Source of the DNA: Streptomyces sp. S.PB5
GTDB taxonomy: Bacteria > Actinomycetota > Actinomycetes > Streptomycetales > Streptomycetaceae
NCBI RefSeq assembly: GCF_030403745.1
Contig: NZ_JAQMWP010000016.1
Location: forward strand, 183,734 to 247,733
DNA: 64,000 nt
Reading direction: 5' to 3'
The position numbers and the translations under genes are program-made. Below the pieces are notes generated by a model, which had not been told where the DNA came from, made no database searches, and saw nothing but the letters and a program-made list of their open reading frames with translations. Below are positions 52,916 through 60,780 of the stretch, piece by piece. Numbering within the stretch: position 1 is the stretch's first letter; each line of letters starts with the position of its first letter.

Positions 52916-53599
52916 ATGACCCGGGTGCTGGTGGTGGAGGACGATCCACAACTCGTACGAGCCCTCGTGATCAACATGCAGGCCCGCCAGTACGGCGTCG
53001 ACGCCGCCCCGGACGGCACCACAGCCCTCCGCCTCGCCGCCGCCCGCCAGCCCGACGTGGTCGTCCTCGACCTGGGACTGCCGGACATGGACGGCGTCGA
53101 CGTCATCAAGGCGCTGCGCGGCTGGACCCGGACACCCATCCTGGTGCTGTCCGCGCGGACGGCCTCCGCGGAGAAGGTCGCCGCGCTCGACGCGGGCGCC
53201 GACGACTACGTCACCAAGCCCTTCAGCATGGACGAGCTCATGGCCCGGCTGCGGGCCGCTGTCCGCCGCACCCAGGAGACCCCGCTCGCCCCCGAGACGA
53301 CCCTCGTGGAAACCGCGGACTTCACCATCGACCTGCGCGCCAAGAAGGCCGTACGCGGCGGGCGCGACGTGCGTCTGACACCGACCGAATGGCATCTGCT
53401 GGAGATCATGGTCACCCACCCCGGGCGGCTGATCACACAGAAACACCTGTTGCAGGAGGTCTGGGGGGTGACCCAGGCCAACAAGACCAACTACCTGCGC
53501 GTGTACATGGCCCAACTGCGCCGCAAGCTGGAAGCAGACCCCTCTCACCCCCGCTACCTCATCACCGAACCCGGCATGGGTTACCGCTTCGAAGGGTGA
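52916..53599 (+). CDS. kdpE: KdpE, response regulator
   Basis: A 227-residue OmpR-type regulator. Receiver domain 1-120: acidic pair in VLVVEDDPQLV, phosphorylated Asp in VVVLDLGLPDMDGVDVIKAL, Lys in DYVTKPFSMDELMARLR. Winged helix at 130-225 (RLTPTEWHLLEIMVTHPGRL; NYLRVYMAQLRRKLEADPSH). ATG 52916 lies behind GGAAGG. It activates kdp under low K+ or osmotic stress. It sits 85 bases after kdpC and directly before kdpD; regulator before sensor is the usual Streptomyces order. Confidence 0.95.
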   Translation: MTRVLVVEDDPQLVRALVINMQARQYGVDAAPDGTTALRLAAARQPDVVVLDLGLPDMDGVDVIKALRGWTRTPILVLSARTASAEKVAALDAGADDYVTKPFSMDELMARLRAAVRRTQETPLAPETTLVETADFTIDLRAKKAVRGGRDVRLTPTEWHLLEIMVTHPGRLITQKHLLQEVWGVTQANKTNYLRVYMAQLRRKLEADPSHPRYLITEPGMGYRFEG

Positions 53600-53601
53600 A
53601 C

Positions 53602-56154
53602 ATGGCACGCGGCAAGCTCCGCATCTATCTCGGCGCGGCACCGGGCGTCGGCAAGACGTACGCGATGCTGTCCGAGGCGCACCGGCGCGTCGAGCGTGGC
53701 ACCGACTGCGTGGTGGCCTTCGTGGAGCACCACGGCCGGCCGCGCACCGAGGTGATGCTCCAGGGGCTGGAACAAGTGCCCCGCAAGGAGATCGAGTACC
53801 GCGATACGACGTTCACCGAGATGGACGTGGACGCGGTCCTGCAACGCTCCCCCGCCGTGGCCCTCGTCGACGAACTCCCGCACACCAACGTGCCCGGCTC
53901 CCGCAACGCCAAGCGCTGGCAGGACGTCGAAGAACTCCTCGCCGCCGGCATCGACGTCGTCTCGACCGTCAACATCCAGCACCTGGAATCGCTCGGCGAC
54001 GTCGTCGAGTCAATAACTGGTGTACGGCAGCAGGAGACTGTCCCCGACGAGATGGTGCGCCGCGCCGACCAGATCGAGCTCGTCGACATGTCACCCCAGG
54101 CCCTGCGCCGCCGGATGGCGCACGGCAACATCTACAAGCCCGACAAGGTCGACGCCGCACTGTCGAACTACTTCCGGCCCGGAAACCTCACCGCGCTACG
54201 GGAGTTGGCACTGCTGTGGGTGGCCGACCGGGTCGACGAGTACCTCAAGCAGTACCGCAGCGAGCACCGGGTCTCGAAGATCTGGGGTTCGCGCGAGCGC
54301 ATCGTGGTCGGCCTCACCGGCGGACCCGAGGGACGCACCCTGATCCGCCGCGCCGCCCGGCTCGCTGAAAAGGGCGCCGGCGGCGAGGTGCTGGCCGTGT
54401 ACATCGCCCGCAGCGACGGCCTCACCTCCGCCTCCCCCAAGGAACTCGCCGTCCAGCGCACCCTGGTGGAGGACCTCGGCGGCACCTTCCATCACGTCGT
54501 CGGCGACGACGTCCCCGCAGCCCTCCTGGACTTCGCGCGCGGCGTGAACGCCACCCAGATCGTCCTCGGTGTCTCCCGCCGTAAGGGATGGCAGTACGTC
54601 TTCGGGCCCGGCGTCGGCGCCACGGTCGCCCGGGACTCCGGACCCGACCTCGACGTCCACCTCATCACGCACAGCGAGGTCGGCAAGGGCCGCGGCCTAC
54701 CCGTGGCCCGCGGCGCCCGACTCGGCAGAGTCCGGATCATCTGGGGCTGGCTGACCGGTATCGGCGGCCCGGCCCTGCTCACGCTGCTGCTGACCCATGT
54801 CGACGCCGACCTCGGCCTCACCAACGACATGCTGCTGTTCCTGACGCTCACGGTGGGCGCCGCCCTGCTCGGCGGGCTGCTGCCGGCACTGGCCTCGGCG
54901 GCCGTCGGCACACTGCTCCTGAACTGGTACTTCACTCCCCCGGTGCATCGCATCACGATCGCCGACCCCAAGAACATGCTCGCCCTGGCGATCTTCATCC
55001 TGGTCGCGGCCTCGGTGGCGTCGGTGGTCGACCTGGCCGCCCGGCGCACCCACCAGGCGGCCCGACTACGCGCCGAGTCCGAGATCCTCTCCTTCCTCGC
55101 CGGCAACGTCCTGCGCGGCGAAACCAGCCTCGAATCGCTCCTGGAACGGGTCCGGGAGACCTTCGCCATGGACTCGGTGGCCCTGCTGGAACGCGAGAGC
55201 GACATCGAGCCCTGGACCTGCGCCGGCCGCGTGGGCACCGGACAGGCCGTCGACCGGCCCGAGGAGGCGGACGTCGACATGCCGGTCGGCGACCACATGA
55301 CCCTCGCCCTGTCCGGACGGGTGCTGCCCGCCGAGGACCGCCGGGTGCTCGCCGCCTTCGCCGTCCAGTCCGCCGTGGTCCTGGACCGCCAGCGCCTGCA
55401 GTCCGAGGCCGACCAGGTCAAGGAACTCGCGGAGGGCAACCGCATCCGCACCGCACTCCTGGCCGCCGTCAGCCACGACCTGCGCACACCGCTCGCCGGT
55501 ATCAAGGCGGCGGTGACGTCACTACGCGCGGACGACGTCGAATGGTCCGAGGCGGACCAGGCGGAACTCCTGGCGGGCATCGAAGCGGGCGCCGACCGGC
55601 TCGACCACCTCGTCGGCAACCTGCTGGACATGTCCCGCCTGCAGACGGGCACCCTGGCCCCGCTCATCCGCGAGATCGACGTGGACGAGGTGGTCCCCAT
55701 GGCACTCGGCGGGATCCCGGACCCGGAGACGAGCGTCGTCCTGGACATCCCCGAAACCCTCCCGATGGTCGCCGTGGACAAGGGACTGCTGGAGCGCTCG
55801 GTCGCCAACGTCGTCGAGAACGCGGTCAAATACAGCCCCGCCGACGAGCCGGTCGTCGTCAAGGCCAGCGCCATCGCCGACCGCGTCGAGGTCCGCGTGG
55901 TCGACCGCGGGCCGGGCGTACCCGACGAGGCCAAGGACCGCATCTTCGCGCCCTTCCAGCGCTACGGCGACGCCCCGCGCGGCGCCGGCGTCGGGCTCGG
56001 CCTCGCGGTCGCCCGCGGATTCGCCGAGGCCATGGGCGGCACCCTCACCGCCGAGGACACCCCGGGCGGCGGACTCACCATGGTCCTCACCCTCCCGGCG
56101 GCGACAGGTCTCCCGTCGGACAGGCCCGAGCTGCCGGCGACAACCACCACGTAG
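53602..56154 (+). CDS. kdpD: KdpD, sensor histidine kinase
   Basis: An 850-residue sensor. N-terminal KdpD domain with Walker A (IYLGAAPGVGKTYAMLSEAH) and DELPHTNVPGSRNAKRWQDV, a USP-like domain at about 230-360 (ERIVVGLTGGPEGRTLIRRA), four helices (DUF4118) at about 375-480, a GAF-like region, then the kinase core: AAVSHDLRTPLAGIKAAVTS with the phospho-His, NVVENAVKYSPADEP, and the G boxes GAGVGLGLAVARGFAEAMGG. It phosphorylates KdpE. ATG 53602 is favoured because CGAAGGG lies at correct spacing; GTG 53596 overlaps the kdpE stop and is possible. Confidence 0.96.
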   Translation: MARGKLRIYLGAAPGVGKTYAMLSEAHRRVERGTDCVVAFVEHHGRPRTEVMLQGLEQVPRKEIEYRDTTFTEMDVDAVLQRSPAVALVDELPHTNVPGSRNAKRWQDVEELLAAGIDVVSTVNIQHLESLGDVVESITGVRQQETVPDEMVRRADQIELVDMSPQALRRRMAHGNIYKPDKVDAALSNYFRPGNLTALRELALLWVADRVDEYLKQYRSEHRVSKIWGSRERIVVGLTGGPEGRTLIRRAARLAEKGAGGEVLAVYIARSDGLTSASPKELAVQRTLVEDLGGTFHHVVGDDVPAALLDFARGVNATQIVLGVSRRKGWQYVFGPGVGATVARDSGPDLDVHLITHSEVGKGRGLPVARGARLGRVRIIWGWLTGIGGPALLTLLLTHVDADLGLTNDMLLFLTLTVGAALLGGLLPALASAAVGTLLLNWYFTPPVHRITIADPKNMLALAIFILVAASVASVVDLAARRTHQAARLRAESEILSFLAGNVLRGETSLESLLERVRETFAMDSVALLERESDIEPWTCAGRVGTGQAVDRPEEADVDMPVGDHMTLALSGRVLPAEDRRVLAAFAVQSAVVLDRQRLQSEADQVKELAEGNRIRTALLAAVSHDLRTPLAGIKAAVTSLRADDVEWSEADQAELLAGIEAGADRLDHLVGNLLDMSRLQTGTLAPLIREIDVDEVVPMALGGIPDPETSVVLDIPETLPMVAVDKGLLERSVANVVENAVKYSPADEPVVVKASAIADRVEVRVVDRGPGVPDEAKDRIFAPFQRYGDAPRGAGVGLGLAVARGFAEAMGGTLTAEDTPGGGLTMVLTLPAATGLPSDRPELPATTTT

Positions 56155-56160
56155 GGGGCC

Positions 56161-56685
56161 TCACGGGTTCAGAAACCCGTCAAGATCGTGCGCCGGTATG
56201 GCCTGGCGGGTCTGCCAGGGGCCACGCTGGCCACGTCGCGGCCGACCGCCGCGGTCTCCGCGCTCGGCAACAGGGCCGCCGGGGTGCTTGCCGCCCTGTC
56301 GTCGGCAGTGTGGTTCGAGTCCGTCGCTGACCGGGGCGCGGAGCACCACTCGCGGGGCCCCCTGGCCGAGCGGGATGGCCACGGCGGGGCATGCGGCCCA
56401 GGGGCGTGTCATCAGCGCGCGCCGCATGCGGCAGCAGTTGACGAACGTTGCCATCCCTACGGTCATGGCGACCGGGCCGCCTCCGACGCAGAACACGGCA
56501 ACTTCGTTCAACCAGCTGATACCTGCTTCGTCCGCGCTCGGCCCGACGGCCAATCCAGCGGCAATGGCCGCGAATCCGCCCCAGAACCAGGCCCAGGCGC
56601 GTCGACGATGTCCGGTAACGGCGGCGTCAGTCGCATCGAGGCTGAGAGCGCTGGCCTGGAGCGCGGTGGGAGTCGCCTTACGCAT
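56161..56685 (-). CDS. Hypothetical two-helix membrane protein, C-terminus doubtful
   Basis: From ATG 56685: RRAWAWFWGGFAAIAAGLAV and SWLNEVAVFCVGGGPVAMTV are two helices, then a basic segment (NCCRMRRALMTRPWAACPAV) and AIPLGQGAPRVVLRAPVSDG. After that the sequence becomes low-complexity Arg/Gly/Pro, and the final codons fall inside the kdpD terminator hairpin. A frameshift near 56330 that lost the real ending is likely. The short protein encoded at 56678-57037 overlaps it by eight bases, so they form a pair. Function unknown. Confidence 0.5.
   Translation of the reverse strand: MRKATPTALQASALSLDATDAAVTGHRRRAWAWFWGGFAAIAAGLAVGPSADEAGISWLNEVAVFCVGGGPVAMTVGMATFVNCCRMRRALMTRPWAACPAVAIPLGQGAPRVVLRAPVSDGLEPHCRRQGGKHPGGPVAERGDRGGRPRRGQRGPWQTRQAIPAHDLDGFLNP
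56163..56180 (+). terminator. Hairpin after kdpD
   Basis: ACGGGTT-CAGA-AACCCGT, seven-base arms, nine bases after the kdpD stop. It overlaps the last codons of the convergent frame ending at 56161. Confidence 0.5.
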
Positions 56686-57037
56686 GGTCTCCACGTCCTC
56701 GCTGGTCCGTCTGCTCGACGGCTTGGCGTCCCGTCTCGCGCCGGTGAAACCACTCGCCCAGTTCGGAGCCACCGATCAGCCCGCACGCGAACAGCATCAG
56801 GCCGGCCTGGAGCAAGGTGGCGAGGAACGCCGAGTCGTCGGCGTCCAGGGCGTCACGTCGCAAGACCGGAGTCACCATTCCGCTCACCCAGATGACCAGC
56901 ATGGCCACCCCTCGGACCCGTATGCCCCACGAGCTGGTACGTCCACGGACCCACCGGGGCGCCCAGCCGCGAAGCGCGGCAATCCCCAAGGGCAGGACGA
57001 GTGCCGACCAGCCCGCCATCCAGAGCCACCTGAACAC
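56678..57037 (-). CDS. Small membrane protein paired with the 56161-56685 gene
   Basis: A 119-residue protein with three helices: WLWMAGWSALVLPLGIAALR, VRGVAMLVIWVSGMVTPVLR and LATLLQAGLMLFACGLIGGS. GTG 57037 lies behind AGGGAG. The TAA overlaps the ATG region of the next gene (56685). No family recognised. It lies just beyond the flotillin terminator, so it has its own promoter. Confidence 0.6.
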   Translation of the reverse strand: MFRWLWMAGWSALVLPLGIAALRGWAPRWVRGRTSSWGIRVRGVAMLVIWVSGMVTPVLRRDALDADDSAFLATLLQAGLMLFACGLIGGSELGEWFHRRETGRQAVEQTDQRGRGDHA

Positions 57038-57097
57038 AGCCCGAACTCCCTGTCCGTGGAACCGCCGAGCGGCTCGACGTACTTCTCCGAAGTCAGC

Positions 57098-57136
57098 GAG
57101 GCGTCGGCCCCTCACCTCATGAGGGGCCGACGCCTC
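57098..57136 (-). terminator. Perfect 17-bp terminator after the flotillin gene
   Basis: Arms GAGGCGTCGGCCCCTCA (57098-57114) and TGAGGGGCCGACGCCTC (57120-57136) with a five-base loop, 12 bases beyond the flotillin stop. Confidence 0.8.
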
Positions 57137-57148
57137 GGGCCGGCTCGG

Positions 57149-58582
57149 TCAGTCCGCGATGGCGATCTTGCCGTTGACCTCGGCGGGTGCCGTGGTCGCG
57201 GGCTGCGACCCGCCGGCCCGCCCGGTGATGCCCTTCAGCAGCTCGGCGAGGTCGACTCCCGTCGTGGAGCTGAGGAGTTCGACCCCCTGGGCCACGTTGT
57301 CGGCGACGGTACGGGACAGCTGGCTCGCCCCGTCGGTGGAGATGACGGTCATCTTGTCGATGGCGCCGAGCGGCTCGGACGCCTTGGCGACGACCTGCGG
57401 CAACACCTCGACGAGCATCTGCAGCACGGCCGCGTCGCCGTACCGGGCAAAGGCATCGGCCTTCTTCTGCATGGCCTCGGCCTCGGCGGCACCCTTGGCG
57501 CCGATCGCCGCGGCCTCCGCCTCACCCTCGATGCGCACGGCGTCGGCGAGTGCAGCGCGGTGCGCCTTCTCGCCCTCACCGGTCAGCCGGGACCGCTGAG
57601 CGTCCGCTTCCGCCTGCTTGACCAGGGCGATGCGGCGGGCCTCGGCCTCCTGCTCGGCCTGGTAGCGGGCGGCGTCGGCGGGCTTGCGGACCTTGGTGTC
57701 CAACTCGCGGTCGGTCAGTGCGGCCTGGCGCTCGGCGACCTTCTCCTGCTCGGTGAGCACTTCCTGCTCCCGGGCAGCCTGCGCCAACGGGCCCGCCGCG
57801 GCGGCACGTGCCGCGGCCTCGTCGGTCTCGGCCTTGATCTCCGCCTGCTTGAGCGCGAAGGTCCGCTGCGCGACGGCGATCTCCTCCTCGGCCTTCAGCC
57901 GGGCCTGCTCGGCGGCCCGTCGGGCGACGGCCTCGGCGATGTCGGCCTCCTGCTTGGCGCGGGCTGCCTCCGGCCGGCCGAGGTCCTCCAGGTAGGAACC
58001 CTCGGTGCTGATGTCCTGGATCTGGAAGGCATCCAGGACCAGGCCCTGCCCGGACAGGCTGGCCTCCGCCTCCTCGGCGACCTGCCCTGCGAACGCCGCT
58101 CGGTCGCGGATGATGTCCTCCACGGACATCCGTCCGACGATGGCGCGCAGCGCACCCGAGAGCACTTCCTGGGTGAAGCCGACGATGCCGTCCTGCTGCA
58201 TCAGGAACCGCTGGGCCGCGGCGCGGATGGAGTCCTCGGTACCACCGACCTTGACGATCGCGACGCCTTCGAGGTGAGCCTTCACGCCGCGCAGGGTGAC
58301 TGCTCCGCGCACCGCGACCGGGATGTGCCGCGAGGACAGGTCGAGCGTGAACTTCTGCTGCACGAACGGCACGACGAAGACACCGCCGCCGACCACGACC
58401 TTCTGCCCGCTGTTGTCGGTGAAGACCCGTCCGGTCTCCGGGTCGGTGGCCGTCTTGCCGCGCCGCCCGGTGACGATGAACGCCTCGCTCGGACCCGCCA
58501 CCTTGTAGCGCGTGATGACGACGAGACCGAGCAGAACGAGAAGCACGACGACGCCGATCACGGCGATGACGACAGGACTCAT
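57149..58582 (-). CDS. Flotillin-family (SPFH) membrane scaffold protein
   Basis: A 477-residue protein. One N-terminal helix (VVIAVIGVVVLLVLLGLVVI), an SPFH/band-7 domain at about 25-200 (TGRRGKTATDPETGRVFTDN; FVVPFVQQKFTLDLSSRHIP; VLSGALRAIVGRMSVEDIIR), then a long Glu/Ala-rich coiled coil (AEQARLKAEEEIAVAQRTFA; AEAAAIGAKGAAEAEAMQKK) and a conserved tail (VEVLPQVVAKASEPLGAIDK). Flotillins order membrane microdomains and affect signalling, secretion and fluidity. ATG 58582 is 104 bases after an NfeD-like gene on the same strand, the classical partner pair. Confidence 0.93.
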   Translation of the reverse strand: MSPVVIAVIGVVVLLVLLGLVVITRYKVAGPSEAFIVTGRRGKTATDPETGRVFTDNSGQKVVVGGGVFVVPFVQQKFTLDLSSRHIPVAVRGAVTLRGVKAHLEGVAIVKVGGTEDSIRAAAQRFLMQQDGIVGFTQEVLSGALRAIVGRMSVEDIIRDRAAFAGQVAEEAEASLSGQGLVLDAFQIQDISTEGSYLEDLGRPEAARAKQEADIAEAVARRAAEQARLKAEEEIAVAQRTFALKQAEIKAETDEAAARAAAAGPLAQAAREQEVLTEQEKVAERQAALTDRELDTKVRKPADAARYQAEQEAEARRIALVKQAEADAQRSRLTGEGEKAHRAALADAVRIEGEAEAAAIGAKGAAEAEAMQKKADAFARYGDAAVLQMLVEVLPQVVAKASEPLGAIDKMTVISTDGASQLSRTVADNVAQGVELLSSTTGVDLAELLKGITGRAGGSQPATTAPAEVNGKIAIAD

Positions 58583-58686
58583 GACGAATTCCCCTCAGCC
58601 CTCCCAGGGGACGGCAGATCGATGCGATTTGATGCGGATGAACGGGCACCGGTTTCGGTGCCCGATGTGAGGCGCGGAGCGGTGGT

Positions 58687-59202
58687 TCAGCGCTCCACGA
58701 GGCGTACGGAGACCGCCGTCTGCGACAACGCCTCCGCCACCCAGACTTCGGCCCCTCGGGCCACCGGGGTCGGGCTCTTCGCCGCGAGCTTCACCGGCTG
58801 CCCGGCCAGGTGAACCAGCACTTCGCCGTACCCGTCAGCCGGGATTGCGGTCACCACGGATCCTGAAACACCGATCAGGTCGTCATCACGCACAGCGGCC
58901 CCGGACCGGTCGCTCATCAGCGCACGGCTGAGCCGGTATGCGAGCCCCCCCGTAGCGACGCCGGCAGGTACCCCGACCGCGATGGCTCCGATCGCGCCCA
59001 GTCCCGTGGATCCCATGACGATCGCCCCGGAGAAGCCGAGCATGGAGACGAACCCGGCGACGACCGGAAGCGACAACCATCCGTCGATGAGACCGTCGAG
59101 CGCGTCGACGCCGTCGAACAGCCCCTCAAGGACGCCGTCGAAGACGAGAGACAGAACGAGGAGTACAACTCCTGCGATGCCGAGACCAAGAAACCAGGCC
59201 AT
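58687..59202 (-). CDS. NfeD-like membrane protein of the flotillin operon
   Basis: A 171-residue protein: an N-terminal helix (FLGLGIAGVVLLVLSLVFDG), further helices (LPVVAGFVSMLGFSGAIVMG; GAIGAIAVGVPAGVATGGLA), and a C-terminal OB-fold-like domain (DLIGVSGSVVTAIPADGYGE; VLVHLAGQPVKLAAKS). NfeD proteins assist flotillins. ATG 59202 has GGGGAGGCGGTGAGCG upstream. A 40-base motif shared with the promoter region of the YqiJ-like gene at 33713 lies 72-111 bases upstream. Confidence 0.85.
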   Translation of the reverse strand: MAWFLGLGIAGVVLLVLSLVFDGVLEGLFDGVDALDGLIDGWLSLPVVAGFVSMLGFSGAIVMGSTGLGAIGAIAVGVPAGVATGGLAYRLSRALMSDRSGAAVRDDDLIGVSGSVVTAIPADGYGEVLVHLAGQPVKLAAKSPTPVARGAEVWVAEALSQTAVSVRLVER

Positions 59203-59273
59203 CCGCGCTCACCGCCTCCCCTCGACGTCACCGTGCTGATGTCCGCATACTCGCACGCGGACGCCAGCAAGCA

Positions 59274-59313
59274 CATTGCCTTGTTCCGGCAATCTTTACG
59301 CGGCTTTGATGCC
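59274..59313 (-). repeat. 40-bp motif shared with 33549-33588
   Basis: On the minus strand it matches 33549-33588 at 34 of 40 bases, with the core TTGCCGGAACAAGGCAATG. It lies upstream of the NfeD-like gene in the same relative orientation as the other copy to its gene. Confidence 0.5.
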
Positions 59314-59334
59314 GAGCTCTTCACATCTCGATCT

Positions 59335-59468
59335 ACCAGGCCGCCATGGGCGGCACACTCGTCGCCGAGGACACGCCAGGCGGCGGTATGACCATGGTTC
59401 TCACGCTCAGGACCGCCCCGGAGAGCCCGCCCGTGCCTCCCGGTCTGCCGGCCCGTTTCACGTCGTGA
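59335..59468 (+). pseudogene. KdpD-type histidine kinase C-terminal tail
   Basis: About 45 codons: QAAMGGTLVAEDTPGGGMTM then VLTLRTAPE and a stop at 59468. They correspond to the last G-box region of the window's kdpD (EAMGGTLTAEDTPGGGLTM). It is not an exact copy, so it derives from a paralogue or an old duplication. Nothing of the kinase core precedes it. Confidence 0.7.
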
Positions 59469-59479
59469 CCCCGCTCTGC

Positions 59480-59899
59480 TCAGGGGCCCGTGTCGCGGCC
59501 TCTTCCCGGGGTGATCCGCCGGTACGCGCCCCGGGCATTGACGAGCCGGGCGATCACCGTCCCCAGCAGCGCCGCCGCCATCAAGAGGGCGAGCCGACCA
59601 GCATCCGGATATCCCTGCCAGGTGAGCTGTCCCTGCGGGGGCACCGCGAAACCGTTGAGGATCAGCCAGCACACCGCAGCCGTGCCCGGCGCCGCGGCGA
59701 GACGGGCGCACACTCCCAGCAAAGCCGCCAGCGCGGCCAGCATCAGCAGGGCATGCCGCGGGTCGGCCGGCCCGTTCACCACACTGAGCACACCCACCGT
59801 CATCAGCGCGCCCGTGAAGGCGCCCGCCCAGACGAAGGGCGTGGCCACGGGCTCGGGTACCGGCCTGGCACCAGCCCGGAACGGCCGCCACTCCACCAT
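59480..59899 (-). CDS. Small multi-helix membrane protein
   Basis: A 139-residue protein with a basic start (MVEWRPFRAGARPVPEPV) and three or four helices (WAGAFTGALMTVGVLSVVNG; ALLMLAALAALLGVCARLAA; AAVCWLILNGFAVPP; LALLMAAALLGTVIARLVNA). The AAVCWLILNGF segment resembles DUF4118-type kinase membrane domains. ATG 59899 follows AAGGAGGCGTTC. It lies downstream of trkA on the same strand, but 155 bases separate them. Confidence 0.7.
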   Translation of the reverse strand: MVEWRPFRAGARPVPEPVATPFVWAGAFTGALMTVGVLSVVNGPADPRHALLMLAALAALLGVCARLAAAPGTAAVCWLILNGFAVPPQGQLTWQGYPDAGRLALLMAAALLGTVIARLVNARGAYRRITPGRGRDTGP

Positions 59900-60054
59900 G
59901 AACGCCTCCTTCCCCGCGTCACCGGCGCTGCTTTCCCATGACAGCGCCTGAGACGCGCTGCCGCGCCCGACGCCCCCCGTTCTTAACGAACTCCGTACGG
60001 GAGGACTTCCTGCACCGGCACCGACGGAACCAGGGGAACGGTTCGGGCCGTACC

Positions 60055-60780
60055 TCAGCTGAGTTCGGCGAAAGACTCCACGTCCCGGATCTTGCCCGTG
60101 ACGACGATGACGTCGCCCTTCTCGATGACCGTCTCGGCGGTGGCGTACGTGAACCCCTCGCCCGGCCGCTTGATGCCGACGACCGTCACTCCGTACTTGG
60201 CGCGCACTTGGCTCTCGCCGAGCGGCATACCGGTGGCGAGGGCAGGGGCGACGGTCTTCACCAGGGCGTAGTCGTCGTCGAACTCGATGAAGTCGAGCAT
60301 CCGGCCGGTGACGAGATGGGCAACGCGCTCGCCCATCTCGTGCTCGGGCAGGACGACATGGTGTACGCCCAGACGTTCCAGGATCTGGCCGTGCTGACGA
60401 CTGATGGCCTTCGCCCAGATGTTCGGGACTTCCGCCTCCAGCAGGTTGGAGGCGATGAGAATGCTGGCCTCTATGTCGGTGCCGATGCCGACCACGGCGC
60501 TGGTGAACTCGTGCACGCCGAGCTGGCGCAGCACCTCGGGGTCGGTGCAGTCGGCGATCGCCGTATGGGTGAGGTCGTCGCTCAGCCGTTGGACGAGCTG
60601 CGGATCGGTGTCGACGCCGAGGACGTCCCAACCGCGTCGCATCAGCTCGTGGGCGAGTGAGCTGCCGAAGCGGCCGAGTCCGATCACGGCCACGCGCTGG
60701 TCGCCGTGGCTGGAGACAGCGGCCTGCTCGGCGAGCCGTTTGCGGCGGCGCAGGCGCAGTTTGTGCAGGTAGTCAGCCAA
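60055..60780 (-). CDS. trkA: TrkA-type RCK regulatory subunit
   Basis: A 241-residue cytosolic protein. RCK_N Rossmann domain from about 28 (QRVAVIGLGRFGSSLAHELM; GVDTDPQLVQRLSDDLTHTA; AVVGIGTDIEASILIASNLL) and RCK_C domain from about 160 (RAKYGVTVVGIKRPGEGFTY; VIEKGDVIVVTGKIRDVESF). It gates the TrkH channel on NAD(H)/ATP binding. TTG 60780 (MADYLHKLRL) is chosen because GAGGAG lies about ten bases upstream inside the trkH end. The two genes overlap by eight bases and are coupled. Confidence 0.92.
   Translation of the reverse strand: MADYLHKLRLRRRKRLAEQAAVSSHGDQRVAVIGLGRFGSSLAHELMRRGWDVLGVDTDPQLVQRLSDDLTHTAIADCTDPEVLRQLGVHEFTSAVVGIGTDIEASILIASNLLEAEVPNIWAKAISRQHGQILERLGVHHVVLPEHEMGERVAHLVTGRMLDFIEFDDDYALVKTVAPALATGMPLGESQVRAKYGVTVVGIKRPGEGFTYATAETVIEKGDVIVVTGKIRDVESFAELS

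Noticed and set aside
56198..58813. Long rightward open frame (871 codons) opposite the flotillin gene
   Set aside because: Antisense shadow. The coding strand shows a full SPFH protein with a good start, while this frame is low-complexity.
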